Shown: positions 1 to 7,045 of the stretch, piece by piece
How the letters are laid out: every line of letters starts with the position of its first letter
Numbering within the stretch: position 1 is the stretch's first letter
DNA from: Actinobacteria bacterium 13_1_20CM_4_69_9
GTDB taxonomy: Bacteria > Actinomycetota > Thermoleophilia > Gaiellales > Gaiellaceae
Length of the DNA stretch: 12,173 nt
Direction of reading: 5' to 3'
Assembly (NCBI GenBank): GCA_001920085.1
Contig: MNJC01000054.1
Span: forward strand, 1-12,173
Notes under the pieces: generated by a model
The model's database searches: none
What the model was told of the DNA's origin: nothing
What the model saw: only the letters and a program-made list of their open reading frames with translations
Made by a program: the position numbers and the translations under genes

Positions 1-360
1 CTCGATGACGCGGATCTTCAGCTGCTCTCCGTCGGCCTCGGGCTCGAGCTTGTACCCGTTCGGCGCTGCAGCGGCGATTGCGCTCACGGCGTCCGCCGCC
101 GACATCGCATCGGATTCGACAAGTCGGTGCGACAGCACGAAGTCGGCGGCCTGGTTGCCGAAATCGGAGCGCAGGCGCGCGGCCCAGCCGACGTACTCGC
201 TCAACGTGCGCGCGAACCGCGCATATCGGCTTTCTGTGAGCTTCACCTCGGCGTTGCCGCGTGCCTGAATCTGCAGGTCGCCGAAGCGCTCGCGTACGAG
301 CAGCTCTTCGAGCTGTGACTCCTTCTCTAGATAGTTCTGCTGGTTGCCGAGACGCGCGAG
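1..360 (-). pseudogene. gyrB: gyrB 3' part, cut off by an in-frame stop
   Basis: The minus strand directly after the gyrB stop codon is open for 120 codons to the window edge, in the same frame as gyrB. It reads as GyrB TOPRIM/insert sequence: LGNQQNYLEKESQLEELLVR, then LTESRYARFARTLSEY, VGWAARLRSDFG and FVLSHRLVES. This is what normally follows the PPLY motif in GyrB proteins that carry an insert between the TOPRIM halves, as in E. coli-type GyrB. No start codon with a ribosome site stands at its head, so it is the continuation of gyrB rather than a new gene. The rest of the protein lies beyond position 1. Spacing around the stop matches the family (PPL-stop-LARLG against PPLYKVKxG), so I see a substitution and no indel. 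Confidence 0.8.
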
Positions 361-1971
361 TTACAACGGTGGGACGGCGATGTACACGTGCCCACGCTCG
401 AACAACTCGGGCATGTGGCGGTACAGAAACGTGAGCACGAGCGTCCGGATGTGCGCCCCGTCGACGTCGGCGTCGGTCATGACGATCACGCGGTGGTAGC
501 GGAGCTTCGCGATGTCGAACTCCTCACCGATGCCCGTTCCGATCACCTGGACCAGAAGCTGGACCTCCGAGTTGGACAGCACCTTGTCGATGCGGTTCTT
601 CTCCGAGTTGATGATCTTGCCGCGCAGCGGGAGGATCGCCTGATTCGACTTGTCGCGCGCATCCTTCGCCGCGCCGCCGGCCGAGTTGCCCTCGACGATG
701 AACATCTCGGCGAGCTCGGGGTCGCGCACCTGGCAGTCGGCGAACTTCTTCGCGATCTCGCCGCCGAACGCACCCTTGCGCCGCGTCAGGTCGCGCGCTT
801 TTCGCGCCGCCTGGCGCGCGCGTGCAGCCGAGATCGCCTTCGTGATGATCTGCTTCGCGTCGGTCGGGTTCTCCTCGAGGAACTCGGAGAGCTTCGAGTT
901 GACAGTCGACTCGACGAACCCCTTCACCCACGGGTTGCCGAGCTTCGTCTTTGTCTGCCCCTCGAACTGCGGGTCCTGGAGCTTCACCGAGACGACAGCG
1001 GCAAGGCCTTCGCGGACGTCGTCACCTTCGAGGTTGTCCTCCTTCTCCTTCAGCAGCCCCATGTCGCGCGCGACCTTGTTCAGCGTGCGCGTCAGCGCCG
1101 CGTTGAAGCCGGAGAGGTGCGAACCGCCCTCGTGCGTGTTGATGTTGTTCGCAAAGGTGTAGACCGACTCCTGGTACGACGCGTTCCACTGCATCGCCAC
1201 CTCGACGTTGCCCTGCTCGTTCTCGCCGTCGAAGAACACGATGCGCTTGTGGATGCCGTCCCTCGTCGAGTTCACGTGCGCGACGAAGTCGCGAATGCCG
1301 CCTTCGTAGTGGAACTCGACCTGCTCGCCGCCTGCGCGCTCGTCGGTCAGGACGATCCGCAGCCCGCGCGTGAGGAACGCGGTCTCTCGCAGCCGCTGCT
1401 GCAGCGTCTCGGCGGAGAACTCGACGTCCTCGAAGACCTCCGCGTCGGGCAGGAACATGATCGTCGTGCCGGTGTCGCCCTTCTCCGCCTCGCCGACGAC
1501 CTCGACGTCACCGCCCGGAACGCCCCGGGCGAACTCCTGCCGGTAGACCTTGCCGCCGCGGCGGACCTCGGCGACGAGCCACTCGGAGAGTGCGTTGACC
1601 ACGGAGACACCGACGCCGTGCAAGCCGCCGGAGACTTTGTAGGCCGCATCCTCGCCGCCGAACTTGCCGCCCGCGTGGAGCTTCGTCAGCACGACTGTGA
1701 GCGCGGACATCCCCTGGTCGGCCATCGTGTCGACGGGGATGCCGGAGCCGTAGTCACGGACGGTGACGGAGTTGTCCGGGTGGAGGGTGACCTGGATCTT
1801 GTCGTTGCGGCCCGCGAGAGCCTCGTCGACGCTGTTGTCGACCACCTCGTAGACCAGATGATGGAGCCCTCGCGGGCCGGTCGAGCCGATGTACATGCCC
1901 GGTCGCAACCGGACCGGCTCGAGGCCTTCGAGGACGGTGATGTCCTTTGCGGTATAGGTGACTTCAGTCAT
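361..1971 (-). CDS. gyrB: DNA gyrase subunit B (prematurely stopped)
   Basis: ATPase subunit of the type II topoisomerase that supercoils DNA with GyrA. The 536 residues include the GHKL ATPase domain (EVVDNSVDEALAG about 42-54, DYGSGIPVD 73-81, KFGG 103-106, SGGLHGVGVSVVNALS 114-129). The transducer loop QTKTKLGN is at 339-346, and the TOPRIM domain has EGNSAGG 427-433, LRGKIIN 449-455 and the metal-binding DADVDGAH 500-507. The usual TOPRIM motif is EGDSAGG, so Asn at 429 is unusual. The frame ends after PPL with TAA at 363-361, where a conserved Tyr (TAC) is expected, and GyrB-like sequence continues in frame to position 1. Full GyrB with this insert is usually near 800 residues. ATG at 1971 gives the family N-terminus, with AGGG about nine bases upstream. 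A TAGAAT -10-like hexamer overlaps the dciA stop (2017-2012), so gyrB may have its own promoter. Confidence 0.93.
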   Translation of the reverse strand: MTEVTYTAKDITVLEGLEPVRLRPGMYIGSTGPRGLHHLVYEVVDNSVDEALAGRNDKIQVTLHPDNSVTVRDYGSGIPVDTMADQGMSALTVVLTKLHAGGKFGGEDAAYKVSGGLHGVGVSVVNALSEWLVAEVRRGGKVYRQEFARGVPGGDVEVVGEAEKGDTGTTIMFLPDAEVFEDVEFSAETLQQRLRETAFLTRGLRIVLTDERAGGEQVEFHYEGGIRDFVAHVNSTRDGIHKRIVFFDGENEQGNVEVAMQWNASYQESVYTFANNINTHEGGSHLSGFNAALTRTLNKVARDMGLLKEKEDNLEGDDVREGLAAVVSVKLQDPQFEGQTKTKLGNPWVKGFVESTVNSKLSEFLEENPTDAKQIITKAISAARARQAARKARDLTRRKGAFGGEIAKKFADCQVRDPELAEMFIVEGNSAGGAAKDARDKSNQAILPLRGKIINSEKNRIDKVLSNSEVQLLVQVIGTGIGEEFDIAKLRYHRVIVMTDADVDGAHIRTLVLTFLYRHMPELFERGHVYIAVPPL

Positions 1972-2014
1972 GAAAAAAGCCCTGCAAATTCCCTACTTGC
2001 GGGCACTCCGAATT

Positions 2015-2467
2015 CTACCAGAACGAGCGGTCGTCAGGTGCATTCGCAAGGCTCAAAGCAGCTGCTTTCGCCACCACTTTGCGGAGGTCTTCGTCACGAA
2101 TCACTCGCACGAGTGAATCGGCTTGGGCAACGTGCTCCGGACCGGGCTCGCGCGGTGCCGCGGCTTCCACGCCGGCCGGTTCGAGCGGCTCGGGAACCGG
2201 TCCGGGCGCGAACGCGAGACGCGGCGGTGCGTGCTCGCCGAGGCGGGCCCGGATCTCCTCCGCGCGTGCTTTCAGCTCGAATGCCCAGATCGAGTCGCTC
2301 GTGTTGACGTGCAGCGTCCCGTCGCGGGCGAGCCGCGCCGGCCAGGCATTGCGCGCGATCGCGTCGCCGACCGCGGCGGGCCACGCCTCTACGAGCGGAG
2401 CCATGCCTGCGGCCGGTCCAAACCGCGCGAGCTCGCGACCAACAGCGTCGCCGACCCGATCCATCAC
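2015..2467 (-). CDS. dciA: DciA-like DUF721 protein (replicative helicase loader family)
   Basis: 150-residue DUF721 protein. The conserved block is residues 12-75: AWPAAVGDAIARNAWPARL (29-46) followed by DGTLHVNTSDSIWAFELKA (49-67), the family's W..VG..IA and SxxWAxEL pattern. A Pro/Ala/Glu-rich linker follows (about 84-112), then a C-terminal segment I cannot assign. DUF721 proteins are known as DciA, the ancestral partner that helps load DnaB helicase in bacteria lacking DnaC/DnaI. The location between recF and gyrB is that of the mycobacterial homologue. GTG at 2467 overlaps the recF stop by four bases (GTGA); ATG at 2464 is the alternative start and also overlaps the stop. The function is a family inference, and nothing here tests it. 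Confidence 0.82.
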   Translation of the reverse strand: MMDRVGDAVGRELARFGPAAGMAPLVEAWPAAVGDAIARNAWPARLARDGTLHVNTSDSIWAFELKARAEEIRARLGEHAPPRLAFAPGPVPEPLEPAGVEAAAPREPGPEHVAQADSLVRVIRDEDLRKVVAKAAALSLANAPDDRSFW

Positions 2468-3558
2468 GCCGCGCGCACCAGCCCGGGCGTGACTTCCAGC
2501 AGCTGCACGGGCTCGACCGGAAGCGACGACGCCTGCGTCGCGGTGACGAGCGTCTGGCCCGTCTGCTGGACGCGTTCGGCGAGCACGCGGCGCCGGTTCG
2601 GGTCGAGCTCGGAAAGGACGTCGTCGAGCAGGAGCAACGGCGGAAAGCCACGGCGGTCGGCGATCAGCTCGGCCTCGGCGAGCAGCAGCGCGAGCACCGT
2701 CAGCCGCTGCTCGCCCTGCGAGCCGAAGCTGCGAAGGTCGCGCGTGCTGCTCGTGAGAACGACGTCGTCGAGATGCGGGCCGAGGCCCGTCGACCCGCGC
2801 TCGAGGTCGCGGTCGAGCCGGGCCTCCAGCGCGTCGACCGTCGGCGGGTCGCCCTCGTAGGTCATACGGGCCGCCGGGAGGCCGAGCTCGTCGGCACGCT
2901 CGGCGAAACCCGGCGCCAGCGCTGCGAGAACTTCGCCCCGCGACTCGACGAGCTGCCGCCCGAGCGCGGCGATCTGCTCCGTCCAGGGCGTCAATGCATC
3001 GCGTGACGAGAAGCCGCCGGCGACGCGGCGCAGCGACGCGTTCCGCTGCGCGAGTGCGGCTGCGTAGTCCGTCGACAGCTGCGCGCGAGCCGGCGCGAGA
3101 CGGCCGAGCGCTCGATCGAAGTACGCGCGTCGCACGGCGGGGCCGCCTTTCACGACGGCGAGGCGGTCGGGTGTGAACACGAGCGTCGCGACCTCCGTGC
3201 GCAATTGCTCCGCTGCGCGCAGCGGCGCGCCGTTGATCTTTCCCTGCTTCGCAGCGCCGACCTCGACCGTCAGCTCGAGCTCGAGCGGCGTCTCCCCGCG
3301 CGCACCTTTCAACGCGATGCGCCCCGCACGCTCGCCGAAGCGAACGAGCTGCGCGTCGGCGCGAGTGCGCGGGGAGAAGCCCTGGGTGCCGACGTGCAGC
3401 GACTCGAGCAGGTTCGTCTTGCCGGCGCCGTTCTCACCGACCACGAGCACGAGCCCGGGCCGAAGGTCGAGATCGAGTCGCGCGTACGACCTGATGTTGC
3501 GCAGCGAGACCGTGCTGACGATCAGCCCGCTAAGGCGTCGCCTTGCGACGCCGACCAT
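2464..3558 (-). CDS. recF: DNA replication and repair protein RecF
   Basis: SMC-like ATPase that helps load RecA at single-strand gaps with RecO and RecR. The 364 residues have the Walker A GENGAGKTN at 41-49, the RecF block RRAYFDRALG 143-152, TGLGPHLDD 257-265, the ABC signature GSQGEQR 279-285 and Walker B LLLLDDVLSELD 308-319. The length matches the family's roughly 360. ATG at 3558 adds about ten residues before the usual family start (IVSTVSLRNIRSYA), but no other start codon lies between, so it is kept. It sits 19 bases after dnaN and overlaps dciA by four bases, consistent with one dnaA-side operon. All ATPase motifs are intact. Confidence 0.96.
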   Translation of the reverse strand: MVGVARRRLSGLIVSTVSLRNIRSYARLDLDLRPGLVLVVGENGAGKTNLLESLHVGTQGFSPRTRADAQLVRFGERAGRIALKGARGETPLELELTVEVGAAKQGKINGAPLRAAEQLRTEVATLVFTPDRLAVVKGGPAVRRAYFDRALGRLAPARAQLSTDYAAALAQRNASLRRVAGGFSSRDALTPWTEQIAALGRQLVESRGEVLAALAPGFAERADELGLPAARMTYEGDPPTVDALEARLDRDLERGSTGLGPHLDDVVLTSSTRDLRSFGSQGEQRLTVLALLLAEAELIADRRGFPPLLLLDDVLSELDPNRRRVLAERVQQTGQTLVTATQASSLPVEPVQLLEVTPGLVRAA

Positions 3559-3577
3559 AGAGGTCGCACAACGCTCT

Positions 3578-4675
3578 CTACCCCGGCAACCTGATCGGCA
3601 TGATCAGGTACGTCGGGTCCTCCTCGGCGCCGTCGATCACGGCCGGCCGCAGCGGCGAGATCAGCTTCATCAGCAGGTCGTCGGCGCTGATCGACTCGAT
3701 CCCCTCCCGCAGGAACTCGGCGTTGAACCCGATCTCCATCGCCTCCCCGGAGAACGGCACCGGTATCGATTCCTTCGCTTCGCCCACGTCCTGCGTGCGC
3801 GCGAACACCGTCAGCTCGCCCTCCGCGAAGCGAAGCTGGATCGGAGACGTGCGCTGCACCATCACGCCGACTCGGCGCACGACCTCGAGCAGCTCGTTGC
3901 GCGGCAGCGTCAGCTCGTGCTCGAACGTCTCCGGCAGAAGCTGCTTGTAGTTCGGGAACTGGCCGTCGATGCGTCGCGTCGTCAGCCAGACGTCGTCAGC
4001 CGCGAACACGACCTGGTTCTCGTGCACACCGAGCTCGATCGTGTCGCCGGCCTGCGCGATGCGCGCGAGCTCCGCGAGCGCGCGGGCGGGAATGATCGCT
4101 TCCAGCTCGGGCACATCGCCCGGCAGATCGGTCTCCTTCACCGAGAGGCGATACGAGTCGGTCGCAGCCATCACGATCTTGCCCGCCTCGAAACGTACGA
4201 GGATGCCGGTCAGGACCGGCCGCGACTCGTCGCGCGACGCGGAGCGCGCGACCCGCGACACCGTGTCGAGCAAAGACACGCGATCCACTGTGAACGTCCC
4301 CACCGTGTCGAGATCCGGCAGGCGCGGGAAGTCCTCCGCCGCGTACGTGTGCAGTGTGGAGGCGGACGGTCCCGACGTGATGCGCACGACGTTCTCGTCG
4401 GCGCGATGCTCGATCGTCACCTCGCTGTCGGGCAACAGGCGCACGAGGTCGACGAGCAGGCGGCCCGGCACCACGACGGCGCCGTCGCCCTCGACCTGCG
4501 CCTCCAGCGACGAGCGAAGCGAGAGCTCCATGTCGGTCGCGGCGAGATGCAGTCGCCCCGCCTCTGCTCGAAGGAGCGCGCCCGAGAGGATCTGAACGCT
4601 CGCCCGGGTCGACACGGCCCGCGCGACGACACCGAGCTTCTGCGAGAGCTCGTCACGCTGACAGACGACTTTCAT
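3578..4675 (-). CDS. dnaN: DNA polymerase III beta subunit (sliding clamp)
   Basis: Ring-shaped processivity clamp that tethers the polymerase to DNA. 365 residues from the chosen start, with three clamp domains and the typical end PLRPAVIDG...YLIMPIRLPG. I chose ATG at 4675 because MKVVCQRDELSQKLGVVARA is the family N-terminus and AGGG lies six bases upstream. ATG at 4708 is a rival: it has GAGG six bases upstream (CGAGGTTTTAAATG) but adds 11 residues (MIESNTMVGTG) that do not look like clamp sequence. The gap to dnaA (4676-4835) contains a perfect TTGACA on the minus strand at 4822-4817 without a convincing -10, and a half DnaA box TGTGGA at 4736-4741. No lesions seen. Confidence 0.95.
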   Translation of the reverse strand: MKVVCQRDELSQKLGVVARAVSTRASVQILSGALLRAEAGRLHLAATDMELSLRSSLEAQVEGDGAVVVPGRLLVDLVRLLPDSEVTIEHRADENVVRITSGPSASTLHTYAAEDFPRLPDLDTVGTFTVDRVSLLDTVSRVARSASRDESRPVLTGILVRFEAGKIVMAATDSYRLSVKETDLPGDVPELEAIIPARALAELARIAQAGDTIELGVHENQVVFAADDVWLTTRRIDGQFPNYKQLLPETFEHELTLPRNELLEVVRRVGVMVQRTSPIQLRFAEGELTVFARTQDVGEAKESIPVPFSGEAMEIGFNAEFLREGIESISADDLLMKLISPLRPAVIDGAEEDPTYLIMPIRLPG

Positions 4676-4835
4676 CCCCGTCCCTACCATGGTGTTGCTT
4701 TCAATCATTTAAAACCTCGTTGTAGTCGTAGGGGGTGTGGACGCCGTGGAGGAGGCTCCTTTTCCCGGTGGTTGAGCCATTCTCGCAGGGGATGCAGATG
4801 GTGGAAAGACGGGGGATGTCAACAGGCATGGACCC

Positions 4836-6194
4836 TCAACGGACCTGCTTCACACGTGCGGTCAGTTCCTGCACAAGGTTGTAGACAGATCTGTCCTCAC
4901 GAATCAGGCGCGCGATCTTGGACGTTGCGTGGATGACGGTGGTGTGGTCGCGGCCGCCGAACTCCTTGCCGATCTTCGGCAGAGACGAGTCGGTCAGCTC
5001 GCGTGAGAGGTACATCGCGACCTGGCGGGGATACACGATGTTCTGGGAGCGCCTGTCGCCGCAGAGCTCGTCCATCGACAGCTGGAAGCGCTCGGAGACG
5101 AGCTCCTGGATCCGCCGGATCGAGACCTCTGCGGCCTCGCCCTGCGGGAAAACGTCCTTCAGGACGTCCTCCGCCAGCCCGACGGAGAGCGAGCGGCCGG
5201 TCAGCGAGGAGAAGGCGACGACGCGGGTGAGAGCACCCTCGAGCTCGCGGATGTTCGTCGAGATGCGGGACGCGATGAAGGAGAGGACCTGCGGGTCGGG
5301 CACGTGGATACCGTCGGTCTTGACCTTCTTGCGCAGGATCGCGATCCGGGTCTCGAGGTCGGGCGGCTGGATGTCCGTGATCAGTCCCCACTCGAAGCGC
5401 GAGCGCAAACGCTCCTCGAGCGTCGCGATGTCGCGAGGCGGACGGTCCGAGGACATGACGATCTGGGAGCCGGCCTCGTAGAGCGAGTTGAAGGTGTGGA
5501 AGAACTCCTCCTGGATCCGCTCCTTGTGCTCGAAGAACTGGACGTCGTCGACGAGCAGCAGGTCGTAGGTGCGGTAGCGCTGCTTGAACCCCTCGATGCG
5601 CTTGTCGCGCAGCGAGTTGATGAAGTCGTTCATGAACGTCTCGCTCGTGACGTAACGGACCGAGAGGTCGCCGGAGTGCTCGGCGACGTACTGCGCAATC
5701 GCCTGCATCAGGTGCGTTTTCCCGAGCCCCGTCCCGCCGTAGATGAAGAGCGGGTTGTATGCCTGCGCCGGAGCCTCGGCGACGGCGAGCGCGGCCGCGT
5801 GGGCGAAGCGGTTCGACGAGCCGATCACGAACAGGTCGAACGTGTACTTCGGGTTCATGCCGGTATCGCCGCCGGCGCCGGCCTGGCGCGGCTTCGCCTC
5901 CGCCGCCGGGCTCGGCGCGTCCACGGGCACGCGTTCGAGGACCGAGAGCGCAACGCGCCGCTCCTGGCCTGTGACGTCGCGGACGGCGGCGCCGATCAGG
6001 CCGAGGAAGTGCCCCTCGATCCACTCGCGCGTGAAGTCGTTCGGGACGCCGAGGATGAAGGCGTCATCGGAGAGCTCGGCGCCCTCCGCCTCGGCGAACC
6101 AGGTTCGGTACGTGGTCTCGTTGAGGGCCCCTTTGAGCCGACCGGCAACCTCGCTCCAAAGACTCTCTGCGGTCAGCTCGATTGGGCGATCCAC
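4836..6194 (-). CDS. dnaA: Chromosomal replication initiator DnaA
   Basis: AAA+ initiator that binds DnaA boxes and opens the origin. 452 residues in four domains. Domain I is about 8-85 (SLWSEVAGRL, TWF). A short Pro/Ala-rich domain II linker follows (about 88-112). The AAA+ core has NPKYTFDLFVIGSSNRFAHA, Walker A GGTGLGKT 153-160, Walker B LLLVDD 212-217 and RLRSRFEWGL 262-271 with the arginine finger region. The DNA-binding domain IV carries the signature GGRDHTTVIHA 413-423. The start is GTG at 6194, with a GAGGAG about twelve bases upstream. The short linker is typical outside Streptomyces. It reads away from the DnaA-box region, so autoregulation is likely. Intact. Confidence 0.97.
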   Translation of the reverse strand: MDRPIELTAESLWSEVAGRLKGALNETTYRTWFAEAEGAELSDDAFILGVPNDFTREWIEGHFLGLIGAAVRDVTGQERRVALSVLERVPVDAPSPAAEAKPRQAGAGGDTGMNPKYTFDLFVIGSSNRFAHAAALAVAEAPAQAYNPLFIYGGTGLGKTHLMQAIAQYVAEHSGDLSVRYVTSETFMNDFINSLRDKRIEGFKQRYRTYDLLLVDDVQFFEHKERIQEEFFHTFNSLYEAGSQIVMSSDRPPRDIATLEERLRSRFEWGLITDIQPPDLETRIAILRKKVKTDGIHVPDPQVLSFIASRISTNIRELEGALTRVVAFSSLTGRSLSVGLAEDVLKDVFPQGEAAEVSIRRIQELVSERFQLSMDELCGDRRSQNIVYPRQVAMYLSRELTDSSLPKIGKEFGGRDHTTVIHATSKIARLIREDRSVYNLVQELTARVKQVR

Positions 6195-6232
6195 GCCGCT
6201 GTACCACTCCTCTCCGCCTCGGGGAAGCGGCG

Positions 6233-6261
6233 AGCATACCAGCGTGTCCGAGCGCCTACAA
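6233..6261 (-). promoter_or_regulatory. Candidate dnaA promoter
   Basis: On the minus strand, TTGTAG (6261-6256) and TATGCT (6238-6233) are separated by 17 bases, giving a start site near 6226 and a leader of about 30 bases to the dnaA GTG. The -10 matches consensus at four of six positions and the -35 at three. The 12-mer TATGCTCGCCGC beginning at this -10 recurs exactly before the CBS gene (10965-10976). This is motif reading only. Confidence 0.4.
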
Positions 6262-6309
6262 TGCGTGGAAACTGGGGAAGAAATTCCGCGGTTTTGCAGG
6301 GATTTCCTT

Positions 6310-6396
6310 CACTCCACACGACTCTCCACATCTGTGGATCAACAGTGACGGTTTGTCACATTTGGAGGCAATTCGCACAGACTCGGGTGTGGATAA
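6310..6396. other. Probable oriC: DnaA-box cluster
   Basis: The dnaA-rpmH gap (6195-6472) holds a perfect box TGTGGATAA at 6388-6396 (TTATCCACA on the minus strand), an 8/9 box TGTGGATCA at 6333-6341, a 7/9 box CTCTCCACA on the plus strand at 6322-6330, and a weak 6/9 CACTCCACA at 6310-6318. The middle pair forms a head-to-head palindrome, TCCACA-TC-TGTGGA, at 6325-6338. A moderately AT-richer stretch (about 6270-6310, AAATTCC, TTTTGC, ATTTCC) may be the unwinding element. The position between dnaA and rpmH is a known oriC location. The cluster is small, and further half boxes may lie in the dnaN-dnaA gap (TGTGGA at 4736). Confidence 0.72.
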
Positions 6397-6417
6397 CTCT
6401 GTGCGTGGGCGCTCATC

Positions 6418-6423
6418 TATACT
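6418..6423 (+). promoter_or_regulatory. Candidate -10 box for the rpmH operon
   Basis: TATACT matches the -10 consensus at five of six positions, about 50 bases before the rpmH start. I see no convincing -35 at 16-18 bases upstream. The region upstream is the perfect DnaA box, so DnaA binding could touch this promoter. Confidence 0.4.
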
Positions 6424-6472
6424 GGCGCGACCACCGCCCCCTTTTGGGGCAATTTCCTCCCTCTTCGACCTC

Positions 6473-6607
6473 GTGAAACGGACGTATCAGCCCAACGTGC
6501 GCCGGCGGAAGCGTCGCCACGGTTTCCGTGCGCGCATGTCGACACGTGCGGGTCGCGCGATTCTGAAGCGCCGCCGCGCCAAGGGCCGGACGCGTCTATC
6601 CGCGTAG
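6473..6607 (+). CDS. rpmH: Ribosomal protein L34 (bL34)
   Basis: 44-residue, extremely basic protein of the large ribosomal subunit, near the exit-tunnel base. It reads MKRTYQPNVRRRKRRHGFRA, then RMSTRAGRAILKRRR and KGRTRLSA, the full-length family pattern (KRTYQP at the start, HGFRARM, KRRRAKGR). The start is GTG at 6473, fixed by the conserved MKRTYQP. No clear Shine-Dalgarno precedes it. It is first in the plus-strand run, divergent from dnaA across the origin, with rnpA beginning 14 bases after its stop. It is intact, unlike its neighbour. Confidence 0.96.
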   Translation: MKRTYQPNVRRRKRRHGFRARMSTRAGRAILKRRRAKGRTRLSA

Positions 6608-6621
6608 CGGCGCGTCCTCCC

Positions 6622-6818
6622 GTGCAGCGCCGGCAGCCGCGCGCAACAAGATCAAGCGGCAATTGCGCGAGGCCTGGCGCGAGCGGCTGGACGGCGTTCC
6701 CACCGGCCGCGACTACGTGCTGATCGCGAAGCCCGGCCTGTCGGAGGCGATCGCGGCGAACGGGTTCGACTGGCTCGGCGAGCGCGTCGACGAGGTGCTC
6801 GGCAAGGCAGCGGCATGA
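6622..6818 (+). pseudogene. rnpA: RNase P protein component, internal deletion
   Basis: RnpA is the protein cofactor of the ribozyme that matures tRNA 5' ends. The C-terminal half is clear from about 6636: AARNKIKRQLREAWRERL, GRDYVLIAKPGLSEAI, FDWLGERVDEVLGKAAA, ending at TGA 6816-6818. RNKIKRQLRE is the family RNR signature. No ATG, GTG or TTG precedes it in that frame; a TGA at 6564-6566 closes the frame upstream. At 6622 a GTG opens a different frame reading MQRRQ, the way many RnpA proteins start before RLSRSRDF. The usual middle (about 50 residues with the beta-sheet and the LGxxVxK block) is absent. The join is near 6634-6640 and out of frame, implying loss of a length of 3n+1. Family proteins are usually 110-125 residues. 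It overlaps yidD by ATGA. Confidence 0.82.
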
Positions 6819-7045
6819 GGTATCTGGGAGTCGCGCTCGTCTGGGCGTACCGGCTTGTGCTGAGGCCGTTCGTCGCTCCGGGCAGCTGCAAGTACCACCC
6901 GTCCTGCTCGCAGTACGCGATCGACGCGTACAAGGAGTTCGGTCTGTTCAAGGGGAGCATCCTCGCCGCCTGGCGGCTGCTCCGGTGCAATCCGTGGAGT
7001 CGCGGCGGCGTCGACTACGCCCATGACCAGCAGGTGTTCACGTGA
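6815..7045 (+). CDS. yidD: Membrane protein insertion efficiency factor YidD
   Basis: 76-residue YidD, a small amphipathic protein that sits at the inner face of the membrane and aids YidC-dependent insertion. The family core is complete: YRLVLRPF, then CKYHPSCSQYAIDAYKEFG with paired cysteines, GSILAAWRLLRCNPWSRGGVDY. Length matches the usual 70-90 residues. Its ATG overlaps the rnpA stop (ATGA, 6815-6818) and its TGA overlaps the yidC GTG (GTGA, 7042-7045), so translation is probably coupled along the operon. Confidence 0.95.
   Translation: MRYLGVALVWAYRLVLRPFVAPGSCKYHPSCSQYAIDAYKEFGLFKGSILAAWRLLRCNPWSRGGVDYAHDQQVFT

Noticed and set aside
388..2307. Long plus-strand ORF (639 codons) over gyrB
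   Set aside because: It is the antisense shadow of gyrB and dciA in GC-rich DNA; its product is low-complexity Arg/Leu/Val-rich and unlike any family, while the opposite strand has full gyrase motifs.
6473..6818. Thermus-style arrangement with rnpA overlapping rpmH in another frame
   Set aside because: The RnpA C-terminal frame is closed by TGA at 6564-6566 inside rpmH and has no start codon after it, so rpmH is not embedded in an extended rnpA.
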